From: Thermoleophilia bacterium
Lineage (GTDB): Bacteria > Actinomycetota > Thermoleophilia > Gaiellales > SKUG01
Reading direction: 5' to 3'
Length of the DNA: 57,223 nucleotides
NCBI GenBank assembly: GCA_025964555.1
Contig: JAOPYQ010000046.1
Location: 1 to 57,223 of the forward strand
The translations under genes were made by a program, and so were the position numbers. The stretch's first letter is position 1. Every line of letters begins with the position of its first letter. Shown here piece after piece: positions 44,335 through 53,224 of the stretch. Below the pieces are notes generated by a model, which had not been told where the DNA came from, did not search any database, and worked only from the letters and a program-made list of their open reading frames with translations.

Positions 44335-45810
44335 TCAGCGGAAGGAGCCGTCGCGCGTGAAGCGCACGCCGCGACGGCCGAAATCCTCGCGCGACAGTGC
44401 CGCGACGCGGCGCACGACGTCGCCGGAGCGGTCGACGTGGGGGATGCCGGGGCCGCGCAGGATGACGCCGTCCCACGCCGCGGCGGTGGGTCGCCCGCGG
44501 TAGTCGAACGTCATCCGCACGACGCCGCTCTGGGCGGTGAGCCCGCCGATCCCAAAGTTGTGCCAGCCGGCGAAGTTGCCGGACGAGTACACGATGTAGC
44601 GGTCGCGGTATCGCTCGATGCCGCGCACGACGTGCGGTCCAGATCCGAACACGACGTCGGCGCCCGCGTCGATCGCGGTGTGCGTGGCGCCGCGCGTGTC
44701 GGTGCCGTAGTCGGCGCCGTGCGGCACGTGCGCGCCGGCGGCACCTTCAAGGCCGGCGTGCATCGCCACCACCACGACGTCCGCGCGGCGGCGGGCATCG
44801 GCGACGAGCGCGAAGATCTCGGTCGAGGAGCGCATGTTGGTCGTGCCCGGATACGGCGACATCCCGACGATGCCGACGTTCGTGTCCTGGACGCGCACGA
44901 TGGTGACCCGACCGGGCAGGCCGGCCGATGCGATGCCGACCCGTGCGAGCGCGGCGACCGTCTGGCGGCGAGCATCGGCGCCCTTGTCCAGGCCGTGGTT
45001 GTTGGCGAGGTTCATCACGTCGAAGCCCGCATCGCGCAGGTTGCGGGCACGCTCGGGCGGGGCCTGGAAGATGAAGCAGAGCGGCCCGCCGCTGCAGCGA
45101 GATGCGCCACCGCGCGAGAGCGTGCCCTCGTAGTTGCCGATCATCAGCTCCGGCGCGCGCAGGAGCTGGTCGACGAACGAGAACTGGTCGCGCCCGCCGT
45201 TGGGGGGCAGGCCGTAGTGGGAGCCCACGACGATGTCGCCCGCCCAGCCGAGCTCGATCGGAGGTCGCCAGCGCACGCAGGTCGCCGCCGGGGTGCTCGC
45301 GACGACCGTGCCCGCCGCATCGCGCAGGCGAGCGCGGATGCACCACGTGCCTGCCGCCTGCACGATCGTCGGCAGGGCGATCGTCGCGCCGGCCGCGTCG
45401 GCACCGAGCATCATGGTGCGGGGCGCGCGCGGGCGCAGCCGCCTGGAACCGGGCGGGCGCCACGACACCTCGAGCACGACGGTCGCGCCCGCGCCCGATT
45501 CGGGCGGCGTTGCGCGCAGCTCGAGCACGCGGCCGCGTGGCGTGCCGACGGTGCATGCACCGGCGAGCCCCGCGCAGGCGACGAAAGGTCCGCTGGCTCC
45601 GTCACGCATGCCCGATGCGAGCGTCGGTGGCGGCAGCGCGGGCGGGGCGGGAGGCGCGGGGTCGGCGGGCGATGCGGGATCGACCGGCGCGGGCTCGACC
45701 CCGTACGCCTGCGCAGTGACACCGGCTGACATCGCGAGCACGAGCGCGCATGTCAGTGACCGTGCCAGCACCAGCGCACGAGCCTTCGCCCGCGTGCGCA
45801 CGAACGTCAC
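44335..45810 (-). CDS. CapA/PgsA-type metallophosphatase-fold protein
   Basis: A 491-residue secreted protein. A signal peptide (about 1-37, LVLARSLTCALVLAMSAGVTAQA) is followed by a Pro/Ala linker, a beta-rich domain with cysteines (about 70-195), and a CapA domain (about 200-440) with ELGWAGDIVVG, GNYEGTLS, NLANNHGLDKG, VVVVAMHAGLE, FGSGPHVVRGIERY and YSSGNFAGW. The family is tied to poly-gamma-glutamate and capsule handling, but isolated members have unknown substrates. The GTG start overlaps the tyrS stop (GTGA). Confidence 0.85.
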   Translation of the reverse strand: MTFVRTRAKARALVLARSLTCALVLAMSAGVTAQAYGVEPAPVDPASPADPAPPAPPALPPPTLASGMRDGASGPFVACAGLAGACTVGTPRGRVLELRATPPESGAGATVVLEVSWRPPGSRRLRPRAPRTMMLGADAAGATIALPTIVQAAGTWCIRARLRDAAGTVVASTPAATCVRWRPPIELGWAGDIVVGSHYGLPPNGGRDQFSFVDQLLRAPELMIGNYEGTLSRGGASRCSGGPLCFIFQAPPERARNLRDAGFDVMNLANNHGLDKGADARRQTVAALARVGIASAGLPGRVTIVRVQDTNVGIVGMSPYPGTTNMRSSTEIFALVADARRRADVVVVAMHAGLEGAAGAHVPHGADYGTDTRGATHTAIDAGADVVFGSGPHVVRGIERYRDRYIVYSSGNFAGWHNFGIGGLTAQSGVVRMTFDYRGRPTAAAWDGVILRGPGIPHVDRSGDVVRRVAALSREDFGRRGVRFTRDGSFR

Positions 45811-47042
45811 GCGTCCGCCGCGATGCGCAGGAACCGGCGCTTGCCGACCTGCAGCACGACGCCTGACAGCTGCGCCGGATCGAGCTCGAGCGTCGCGGGA
45901 TCGAGCGCCTCGCCGTCGATGCGCACGCTGCCCTGCTGCAGCAGCCGCCGCGCCTCGCTGCCGCTCGCGACGCCCATGTGCTCGACGAGCATGCCGGGCA
46001 GGAACACCCGGCCGTCCTCGTTCACGGGCACCTCGCCGAACGCGATCTCGGGGATGTCGTCCGGCACTTCCTTGGACTTGAACACGGTGTTGAAGTGCTG
46101 CTCCGCGGCGACCCCCGCCTCCGCTCCATGGAAACGCGCGACGACGCTGCGACCCAGCAGGCGCTTCGCCTCGTTCGGCGCCAGCTCACCGTTCGTGAGC
46201 TTGGTGATCGCCGCCTCGCGCTCTGCGTGTCCGAGCCCCGACGCGAGGCGGAACCACTCCGGCATCGCCTCGTCGGGGATGCTCATCGTCTTGCCGAACA
46301 TGTCCGCTGGCTCGTCGGTCACGCCGATGTAGTTGCCGAGCGACTTGCTCATCTTGTCGGTGCCGTCGGTCCCGACCAGGATCGGCATCGTCATGACCGT
46401 CTGGGCCGGCTTGCCGTACGACGGCATGATGTCGCGCCCCATGAGCAGGTTGTAGAGCTGGTCGGTGCCGCCGATCTCCACGTCGGCGTCGATCGCCACC
46501 GAGTCGTAGCCCTGCAGCAGCGGATACAGCAGCTCGAGCATCGTGATCGCCTCGTTGGCGGCGTAGCGCTTCGCGAAGTCGTCGCGCTCGAGCAGCCGCG
46601 CGATCGTGGAGCGCGAGACGAGTCCGAACAGGTCGTCCATCTTCATGGAGCCGAGCCACTCGCCGTTGAAGCGCACCTCGGTCCGCTCCGGATCAAGGAT
46701 GCGCATCGCCTGCTCGACGTAGGTCTTCGCGTTGGCGTCGATCTCCTCCGCCGAGACGCTCGGGCGCGCCTTGGAGCGCTGGGACGGGTCCCCGACGCGC
46801 GCCGTGTAGTCCCCGATGATGAAGACGGCCGTGTGGCCGGCGTCCTGGAACTCGCGCAGCTTGCCGAGGACCACGCAGTGCCCGAGGTGGATGTCCGCGC
46901 TGGTGGGATCCACGCCGAGCTTGATCCGCAGGGGCCGCCCCTCGCGTTCGGCGGTCGCGAGCTGCGCAGCGAGCCCGCCCGCGGGCAGTGCGTCGGCGGC
47001 GTTGGCTGCGAGGGTCGGAATCGGGATCAGGTCGTCGGTCAT
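45807..47042 (-). CDS. tyrS: Tyrosine-tRNA ligase
   Basis: A 411-residue class I synthetase charging tRNA-Tyr. HLGH (52-55) is the HIGH motif; KMSKS lies in GTDKMSKSLGN. GGTDQLYNLLMGRDIM is the tyrosine-binding signature of the TyrZ-type branch, and a C-terminal S4 domain (GSEARRLLQQGSVRIDGE) binds tRNA. TATCGT 7 nt before the ATG and no Shine-Dalgarno sequence suggest a leaderless mRNA. It is coupled to the CapA gene by a four-base overlap. Confidence 0.96.
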   Translation of the reverse strand: MTDDLIPIPTLAANAADALPAGGLAAQLATAEREGRPLRIKLGVDPTSADIHLGHCVVLGKLREFQDAGHTAVFIIGDYTARVGDPSQRSKARPSVSAEEIDANAKTYVEQAMRILDPERTEVRFNGEWLGSMKMDDLFGLVSRSTIARLLERDDFAKRYAANEAITMLELLYPLLQGYDSVAIDADVEIGGTDQLYNLLMGRDIMPSYGKPAQTVMTMPILVGTDGTDKMSKSLGNYIGVTDEPADMFGKTMSIPDEAMPEWFRLASGLGHAEREAAITKLTNGELAPNEAKRLLGRSVVARFHGAEAGVAAEQHFNTVFKSKEVPDDIPEIAFGEVPVNEDGRVFLPGMLVEHMGVASGSEARRLLQQGSVRIDGEALDPATLELDPAQLSGVVLQVGKRRFLRIAADA

Positions 47043-47049
47043 GGCCCCG

Positions 47050-47055
47050 ACGATA
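47050..47055 (-). promoter_or_regulatory. -10 hexamer of tyrS (leaderless)
   Basis: TATCGT on the minus strand ends 7 nt before the ATG, with no Shine-Dalgarno sequence. Confidence 0.35.
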
Positions 47056-47153
47056 CCCGCTTCCGGGTCGCCGGGAGCTTCCAGTCTCGAACCGAGGCTA
47101 TGAGCGCTCGAAATTGAGTCAAGTTGGCGTTCGGGGCGGTCGACATTTCAAGC

Positions 47154-49565
47154 ATGCTCCGCCTGCGGTGGATCCCGGTGATTGCCCTGCTCGCGTGCGC
47201 GTGCTGGGTGGCCGCGTCCGCGAGTGGCGCGAGCAGCGCCCTGGTCGTCTCGATGGACGTGCCGAGCGCCACCTCCCTGACGAACAATTGCACCGCGACG
47301 CCGGCCACGCGCTTCGGCAGCGTCCTGCCCGGCACCGAGGCCACGACCGCGACCGGGGCCGGCGCGTGTTCGGTGACGTTCGGCTCCTCCAACGATTCAT
47401 CGGCGCTGCGTCTCGGGGTGCGGGACGGCGCGGCGAACGCGATGACGTCCGCCGGCGCGGCATGGTCGATCGACCGGCCCGGCGGCACCGCGATGCGCGC
47501 GGTCGCCCGAAATGGCTCGGTCGTGGTCGCCGCGGGCCAGTACGGACTGCTCATGCGTTCGGTGAACGGCGGTTCGAGCTTCACGGAGCAGTGGGGCGTG
47601 GGCTCCGGTGACTACATCTTCGACGTCGAGCACCTGCCCGGCTCCTCCAACACCTGGCTGGCGGCCGCGGGCAACGCCCACCTCTACTACTCGACCGACG
47701 TCCAGTCCTCGTCGCCCGGCAACCCGGCGTGGACAGATCTTCGCGCGCAGCTCGTGGCGGGGGGCTGGCCGGGCTCGACCCACGTGATGGGTGTGACGAT
47801 GGCCAACGCCACCACCTGGTGGGTGACGGGGTGGGGCGGCTGGGTCGCCAAGACGACGAATGCCGGAGCCAACTGGTCCGCCTACCAGCTCCCGGGCGTC
47901 GCGGTGGCGCACGACATCCACGCGATCGACCTCAACACCGCATACATCGCGGCGTCCGATGCGAAGCTCCTCACCACCACGCTCGGGGGCGACAACGCCG
48001 GCGAGTGGACCGTGAGGACCCATGCCTGCGGATGCTGGTGGACGATGCTTGCGGTCGCGGATGCCTCCCATGTCTACGTGGGGTCTGATTCCGGAACCAT
48101 CGCCCGCTGGGACGGCAGCAGCTACGTGACGTCCACCGAGGTTGCAGACCGCCAGTTCGAACCCAACTCGCTGGCCGTCGCGGATTCCGATCCGGACACG
48201 TTGTTCGTCGGGACCGCCTACGGAAACGTGCTTCGTTCGACGAACGCAGCCGTCGGCTTCACGCGGTACTGGACCCAGGCACTCGGCGTCGTGGACGGCA
48301 TCACTGCTGCCAGCCCGACGGACGCGATCGCCGTCGGCGCGAACCAGACCATCAGCCAGACCACCACCGGCACGTCGTGGAGCACGATCTACCAGGACGT
48401 CAGCAAGCAGTCGCTCGCGGCCGTGGCCGCAGACCCGGTCGATGGCAGGCGAGCGATCTCCGTCGGGACCGAGGGCACGATCCTGAGGACGACGAACTCG
48501 GGCACCACGTGGAGTCCGGTGGCGAGCGGGACGACGACGCACCTGCTCGACGTGTCCTGGCTCGATTCCAACCGCGTCGTGGCCGTCGGCCGCGGCGGCG
48601 TGGTCGTGCGCTCCGGCAACGGTGGCGCGACATGGACGGTCGGGACGAACGCCTCGACAGGCGACCTCACTGCGGTGGCCGGCTCGGGCGCGCACGCGTG
48701 GGCCGTCGGCACCGGAGGCATCATCCTGCGCTCCACCGACGCGGGGGCGACCTGGTTGCCCCAGACGAGCGGCACGACAACCTCACTCGAGGGAGTCGTC
48801 GCCTTCGACACGCAGAAGGTCTGGGCGGTCGGCGCGCTCGGAACCGTGCTGCGTTCCACCAACGGAGGCGCCACCTGGACGCCCGGCACGGGACTTCCCG
48901 CATGGGCGCAGGCCAGCGACGTCGCAGCGGTCGACGCAACCACGCTCGTGCTGTCGACGCGATTCACGGGCACCTTTCGATCAACCGACGCCGGCGCCAC
49001 GTGGGCCTTGGTACCCACCGGCGACGTCGGCTGGGCGATCGACGCCGACGGGCCGGTCGTCGCGACCCTCGACAAGTGGGGCGCGATGCTCGTATCGACC
49101 GACGGCGGGGCGACGTTCGGCGCCAGGACGTCACCATTCGCCGGCGTCGACACCATGGCGACCCTCGGGCTCGATGTCATCGACGAGCACACGTTCTACG
49201 CGACGGACGACCTCGGCTACTCGCTGAGCCAGAACGAGTCATCGGCAGCCGCCGCGCAGATCGCGGACTACTCCGGCGGCTCCAACTTCGGGAGCGACGA
49301 CACGACCGGAGCGTTCGGCGTGTGCCTGCAGTCGCTCGCTTCGGCCGCCCCGGCCGGCACGTGGGTCGCCGACGGCGGTACCTGCACGGCGGTGGACACG
49401 GACCCGTGGAAGGCCATCCCCGCCGCGCCGCAGACGGTCGCGACCGCAGCCAGCGGCGTGACGGGCACCGCGACGTTCGTCTGGGGGCTGGGACCGCGGC
49501 TCAACCAGCCGCCGGGCGCCTACAGCGCCTCCGTCGTGTTCGAGGCGATCGCACCGGCTGCCTAG
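47154..49565 (+). CDS. Secreted beta-propeller protein with Asp-box repeats
   Basis: An 803-residue exported protein. The signal peptide is at about 1-26. Residues about 100-680 contain at least seven Asp-box-like repeats such as STDAGATWLPQTSG, STNGGATWTPG and SGNGGATWTVG, alternating with WAVGxxGxxxRS strands, as in Ycf48/sortilin-type propellers. A C-terminal beta domain with cysteines (about 690-803) ends VVFEAIAPAA. The ligand is unknown; surface adhesion or glycan recognition is possible. It lies directly upstream of the fliM block in the same direction. Confidence 0.75.
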   Translation: MLRLRWIPVIALLACACWVAASASGASSALVVSMDVPSATSLTNNCTATPATRFGSVLPGTEATTATGAGACSVTFGSSNDSSALRLGVRDGAANAMTSAGAAWSIDRPGGTAMRAVARNGSVVVAAGQYGLLMRSVNGGSSFTEQWGVGSGDYIFDVEHLPGSSNTWLAAAGNAHLYYSTDVQSSSPGNPAWTDLRAQLVAGGWPGSTHVMGVTMANATTWWVTGWGGWVAKTTNAGANWSAYQLPGVAVAHDIHAIDLNTAYIAASDAKLLTTTLGGDNAGEWTVRTHACGCWWTMLAVADASHVYVGSDSGTIARWDGSSYVTSTEVADRQFEPNSLAVADSDPDTLFVGTAYGNVLRSTNAAVGFTRYWTQALGVVDGITAASPTDAIAVGANQTISQTTTGTSWSTIYQDVSKQSLAAVAADPVDGRRAISVGTEGTILRTTNSGTTWSPVASGTTTHLLDVSWLDSNRVVAVGRGGVVVRSGNGGATWTVGTNASTGDLTAVAGSGAHAWAVGTGGIILRSTDAGATWLPQTSGTTTSLEGVVAFDTQKVWAVGALGTVLRSTNGGATWTPGTGLPAWAQASDVAAVDATTLVLSTRFTGTFRSTDAGATWALVPTGDVGWAIDADGPVVATLDKWGAMLVSTDGGATFGARTSPFAGVDTMATLGLDVIDEHTFYATDDLGYSLSQNESSAAAAQIADYSGGSNFGSDDTTGAFGVCLQSLASAAPAGTWVADGGTCTAVDTDPWKAIPAAPQTVATAASGVTGTATFVWGLGPRLNQPPGAYSASVVFEAIAPAA

Positions 49566-49578
49566 AGCAAACAGGGTA

Positions 49579-49609
49579 TTGCGCAAAATCGCGATCGGTC
49601 GTACGTTGG
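49579..49609 (+). promoter_or_regulatory. Flagellar-type promoter of fliM block
   Basis: TTGCGC (49579-49584), a 17-nt spacer ending GTCG, TACGTT (49602-49607) and GG; as sigma28 layout, TTGC-N15-GTCGTACG. The segment GTCGTACGTTGG is identical to that before fliP. The fliM start is about 52 nt downstream. Confidence 0.65.
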
Positions 49610-49661
49610 AGGTGGACGACTGCCTGCCCCCGCACGTGCAGCCCCCGACACACCCCCACGA

Positions 49662-50630
49662 ATGACCCCGATCCCTCCCCACAAGACGCTGATGCTGCTC
49701 CACCGGATGGTGGATGTCGCCCTCACGCCGCTGCTCGAGCCGATGGCGCTCGAGCACGCCACCGAGGGCTACGTCACCGTCACGCGTGGCGACCTTGACG
49801 CCCTCGTCGGCGTCCACGGCGATCCGCAGGCGGTGCTCGCCGGCTTCGGCGTGCGAGCCCCCGCGAGCGGCGTGATGATCGCGGAGCCATCCCTGTCGAG
49901 CGCGGTGCTGAGCCGCATCTGGCGCTCCGATCGCAACGAGGGCGCTCCGCTCACGCAGGTCGAGGGCGAGATCCTGCGCCAGTTCCTGGCCCGCGTCGTC
50001 GGAGCCTGGGCGCACGCCTGGGCCGAAGAGGGCGTCAAGATGCTTCCCGAGTTCACGATGGCCGGCGCGCTCAGCATGCTGCAGCCGCAGCTGGCCGACT
50101 GTCGCTGGCACATCGCCCGCACCGTGGTTCGCGAACGCGGCAACGACCAGCCGCTCGGCGTGCTGCTGTTCTGCTACCCCGACGTGCTGTTGCCGCAGCT
50201 CGCCAACGAGGCGCGCTCGACGATGTGGCGCTCCCGCATCGAGCGCGGCCTGAGCGACCCCGAGCGCATGCGCCTCACCCAGCGCCTCGGCGGCCCGCTG
50301 CGCGACGTGGCGATCACCGCACCCGTGAAGATCCACCAGAACATGACGCTCGGCATGCTCAACGCACTCGAGCGTGGCGATGTCGTGGCGTTCGACGAGG
50401 GCGCGGGCGGCGACATCGCCTTCGAGGTCCTCGGCCGCCAGGTCACCGGCCGGCTCGCCGCGCACGGCGACCAGGTCGCGCTCGCGCTGACCGGCCCGGG
50501 CGAGGACCAGCAGTACGGCGACTACGAGACGCCGCCCGATGAGATGCAGATGCACGAGCAGACGCCCGACTACAGCAACGTCTATGGCAGCGAGCCATTG
50601 ATGGACGATGGCCTCGGCATGGCCATCTGA
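49662..50630 (+). CDS. fliM: Flagellar motor switch protein FliM
   Basis: A 322-residue C-ring protein. A CheC-like middle domain spans about 8-220 and includes EGEILRQFLARVVGAWAHAW and RERGNDQPLGVLLFCYP. A SPOA domain follows at about 225-285 (VKIHQNMTLGMLNALERGDVVAFDEG), then an acidic Met/Gln-rich tail. The EIDALL-type N-terminal peptide that binds phosphorylated CheY is missing: the protein begins MTPIPPHKTLMLLHRM. No upstream in-frame extension would supply it. The leader is C-rich. Confidence 0.85.
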   Translation: MTPIPPHKTLMLLHRMVDVALTPLLEPMALEHATEGYVTVTRGDLDALVGVHGDPQAVLAGFGVRAPASGVMIAEPSLSSAVLSRIWRSDRNEGAPLTQVEGEILRQFLARVVGAWAHAWAEEGVKMLPEFTMAGALSMLQPQLADCRWHIARTVVRERGNDQPLGVLLFCYPDVLLPQLANEARSTMWRSRIERGLSDPERMRLTQRLGGPLRDVAITAPVKIHQNMTLGMLNALERGDVVAFDEGAGGDIAFEVLGRQVTGRLAAHGDQVALALTGPGEDQQYGDYETPPDEMQMHEQTPDYSNVYGSEPLMDDGLGMAI

Positions 50631-50687
50631 CGCGACACCGACACGATTCCCGACCCCACGTACGAACACCGAGAGGCACTCCCCACC

Positions 50688-51383
50688 ATGAGCGACTGGC
50701 TGATGAGCGACGATTCCGACGGCGGCGGCTACCTGGGCCTGGACGAGCCCGCGATGCCGGATGGAGCTCCCGCGCCCCCATCGGCGCCTTCCGCGACCGC
50801 GACTGCCGACGCCGGAGACTGGCTGGGCGGCGACGCAGGCGGCGGTTCCGACGACTGGCTCGGCGGCTCGGCTCCACAGGCGGGTCAGAGCGCCGGTGGC
50901 GCGCCCGTGATGGACAGCCAGGGAGACTGGATGTCGAACGAGCCTGCCGTCACGCCCGGCATGGCGCCGGCCCAGCAGCAGTACGCGAGCGATCCGTACG
51001 CCGCCGCTCCGCAGCAGCAGCAGCAGCACGCTCCCGCCCCGATGGCGATGACCCACCAGGGCGACATGAGCGTGATGGCGCCCCAGCTTCCGCAGGTGCA
51101 GCCGACCCGCCGCGGAGCCGGTGGCCAGGTCACCGGAGCCAGCGAGCTGAGCAATCTCGTACTCGACGTGGAGGTCCAGGTCGAAGTCGGACTCGGGAAC
51201 GCGGCCCTCACGGTCGAAGAGTTCCTCGAGATGGGTCGTGGCTCGGTCGTCGAGCTCGACACCCCCATCGATGCACCGATCGAACTGAAGGTTCGTGGCA
51301 AGCTGATCGCACGAGGACAGCTCGTGTCGATCAACGGCAGCTACGGCATGCGCATCGTCGAGATGCTCAACCAGGAGAACTGA
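50688..51383 (+). CDS. fliN: Flagellar motor switch protein FliN with long N-terminus
   Basis: A 231-residue C-ring protein. The last about 80 residues are the SPOA domain typical of FliN: LVLDVEVQVEVGLGNAALTVEEFL, VVELDTPIDAPIELKVRGKLIARGQLVSING and YGMRIVEM. The first about 145 residues are disordered and carry four Asp-Trp motifs (DW at 3-4, 44-45, 56-57 and 80-81, mostly DWL/DWM) plus a Gln run. Typical FliN is about 100-140 residues. The extension may bind chemotaxis proteins or FliM. Confidence 0.9.
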   Translation: MSDWLMSDDSDGGGYLGLDEPAMPDGAPAPPSAPSATATADAGDWLGGDAGGGSDDWLGGSAPQAGQSAGGAPVMDSQGDWMSNEPAVTPGMAPAQQQYASDPYAAAPQQQQQHAPAPMAMTHQGDMSVMAPQLPQVQPTRRGAGGQVTGASELSNLVLDVEVQVEVGLGNAALTVEEFLEMGRGSVVELDTPIDAPIELKVRGKLIARGQLVSINGSYGMRIVEMLNQEN

Positions 51384-51389
51384 CGCCCC

Positions 51390-51866
51390 ATGGCACAAGA
51401 AGGACTCATCGCGACGCTCGCACTGGGCGGCCTGTGCATCCTCATGTGGTGGCTCGCGCGCCTCGCGCGCAAGCGCATGGGCATCGGCTCCGGCACGGTC
51501 TCCAACGACGGCCTTCGGGTCGTGGGCAAGCGACCGCTCGACCAGAAGCACGCGCTCTACGTCGTGGAGATCGCGGGCGGCCGCCACATCCTCGTCGGCA
51601 CGAGCATGGACGGCGGCATCTCGAAGGTGGACGACATCTCCCCCGAGGAATTCGCGACGATGACCGATGGCGCCACGCGACCGGCACCGCTCAAGGTCGC
51701 GAGGCCCCGGAGCGCGGACACGGACGCCGACACCGACCTGGACGTCGATGCCGAACCGCACGACGCCTCCGACGAGCCGCGCTTCGCGACGGTCGGCGAG
51801 AGCTTCAACGCACTGCTCGGCAAGGCTCGTGACGCTCGAACGTCACGCCGCGCCAGCGGCGACTGA
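51390..51866 (+). CDS. fliO: Flagellar biosynthetic protein FliO
   Basis: A 158-residue protein with one N-terminal membrane helix (about 5-21, GLIATLALGGLCILMWWLA) and a small cytoplasmic beta domain with the FliO pattern LRVVGKRPLDQKHALYVVEIAGGRHILVG. An acidic, disordered tail follows. FliO assists FliP ring assembly in the export gate. It starts 6 nt after the fliN stop and ends block 3. Confidence 0.88.
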   Translation: MAQEGLIATLALGGLCILMWWLARLARKRMGIGSGTVSNDGLRVVGKRPLDQKHALYVVEIAGGRHILVGTSMDGGISKVDDISPEEFATMTDGATRPAPLKVARPRSADTDADTDLDVDAEPHDASDEPRFATVGESFNALLGKARDARTSRRASGD

Positions 51867-51893
51867 GCCACCTGCCTCGGATACGCGACGTGC

Positions 51894-52973
51894 TCAGGCG
51901 CCCTTCGGGTAGCGCCAGATCCGATAGCGCCCTCGCATGCACGGCGCGTGGCTCGTGCTGTCGATCGACGGGCTCTCGATGACGTAGCGCGTGCGCAGGC
52001 CACCGAATCCGCGCCGCGTGCCCGCGAACGTGGTGTTCGTCAGACCCGCGCGCTTGGCGAGCAGCACTGCCGCGGCGGACGTTCGTGCACGCTCGATGGC
52101 GAGCCGCGGCACGACGCAGCGCGCGCCGATCTGCGTGAGCGAGCCGGCCAGGTAGAGCTGCGACTGCACGCGCAGGTCGAGCTGCTGGGTGTCCTGCGGA
52201 CCGAAACGACTCTCGGAGAACGTCTCGCGCCGCGTGGCGTCGGCGAGGACGCGCCAGCCGGCCGTCGTCCTGCGCAGGCGGAAGTCGCCCGTGCCCGGCT
52301 GCTTGGCGAGCCAGTCGTAGACGGTGACGGGCGCCGCGCCCATCCCGTTGACGGCCAGCACGCGCTGCTGTCGAGCTGCCGGATCATTCGACGCGGGGCC
52401 CGGACACGGGAACGTTCCGGCGGACGTCCAGCGCGCCGGCACCACGAGGCGGTCGTTGACCCACCAGCCGGTGTCGCCCGCGCCGCTGTTCGACTGGACG
52501 TAGGGATGCAGCGAGATCGAACCCGTGCCGGCGATGAGGTCGACCGAGGGCGCCAGGATCTCGAACGACGTGCGTGGATCGCCGAGGCTCGCGACGCTCG
52601 ACGTCGCCGTCGCCTCGTAGCTGGACAGGTCGTCGTTCTGGCACAGCACGGTCTCGGTCTTGTCCGACACGAGCTGCGTCACGCGCGCAGCCTGGACCTG
52701 CGGCCCGAACAGCGGGCGCCACGGCTCGCCGAGCGCGGGGTCGGTGGATGCCGCGAGGATCGACTGGCGCGCCGCGGCGGACGGGTCGAACTCGAGGCCG
52801 AGCGTGCCGTTCCACGAGGTGATCGGCGCGCCGGAGATCCCGCCCCAGGTGATCGTGACCGTGCCGCGCACGCCGGTGCCGGCCGGGACCGCATTCGCGG
52901 CGGGCGCGAGGAGGGCTGCGGCGCCGAGGCAGGTGACGAGCAGCAGCACGGGACGGAACTTGAATCGGTACAT
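51894..52973 (-). CDS. Secreted protein of unknown function
   Basis: A 359-residue protein with a clear signal peptide (about 1-28, VLLLVTCLGAAALLAPAANA). The mature part is beta-rich with four or more cysteines (LCQND, FPCPG, RCVVP, APCMRG) that may form disulfides. It has no family signature I recognise. TACCGT 6 nt before the ATG may be a leaderless -10. It separates flagellar blocks 3 and 4 on the opposite strand. Confidence 0.6.
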   Translation of the reverse strand: MYRFKFRPVLLLVTCLGAAALLAPAANAVPAGTGVRGTVTITWGGISGAPITSWNGTLGLEFDPSAAARQSILAASTDPALGEPWRPLFGPQVQAARVTQLVSDKTETVLCQNDDLSSYEATATSSVASLGDPRTSFEILAPSVDLIAGTGSISLHPYVQSNSGAGDTGWWVNDRLVVPARWTSAGTFPCPGPASNDPAARQQRVLAVNGMGAAPVTVYDWLAKQPGTGDFRLRRTTAGWRVLADATRRETFSESRFGPQDTQQLDLRVQSQLYLAGSLTQIGARCVVPRLAIERARTSAAAVLLAKRAGLTNTTFAGTRRGFGGLRTRYVIESPSIDSTSHAPCMRGRYRIWRYPKGA

Positions 52974-53091
52974 GTGGCGACGGTAGCAGAACGTCCCGGA
53001 TCGCCGAGCACCGAAACGACGATCATGCGACGCCATTTCGACTGACATCCGACGGCTTCCCAGAGCAAGCGGGGGATTGCACAAAATCCTG

Positions 53092-53122
53092 TTTACAGGT
53101 CTCGAGTTCCGTCGTACGTTGG
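53092..53122 (+). promoter_or_regulatory. Flagellar-type promoter of fliP block
   Basis: TTTACA (53092-53097), a 17-nt spacer ending GTCG, TACGTT (53115-53120) and GG; as sigma28 layout, TTTA-N15-GTCGTACG. An upstream GATTGC-CACAAAAT segment resembles the same position of the fliM promoter. The fliP start is about 100 nt downstream. Confidence 0.65.
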
Positions 53123-53224
53123 TTGCAGAAGGTCACGCGGTTCGCTGCCCCCACGGCTCTCCCCCACCGAGCCTGGCGAACCGCACCAGACCTCCCCAGC
53201 GAGCCCCCCAGGAGTTTTTCCACA

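Noticed and set aside
49239-51761. Antisense frame of 840 codons under fliM-fliN-fliO
   Set aside because: Shadow composition; the plus strand encodes three recognisable flagellar proteins with normal spacing.
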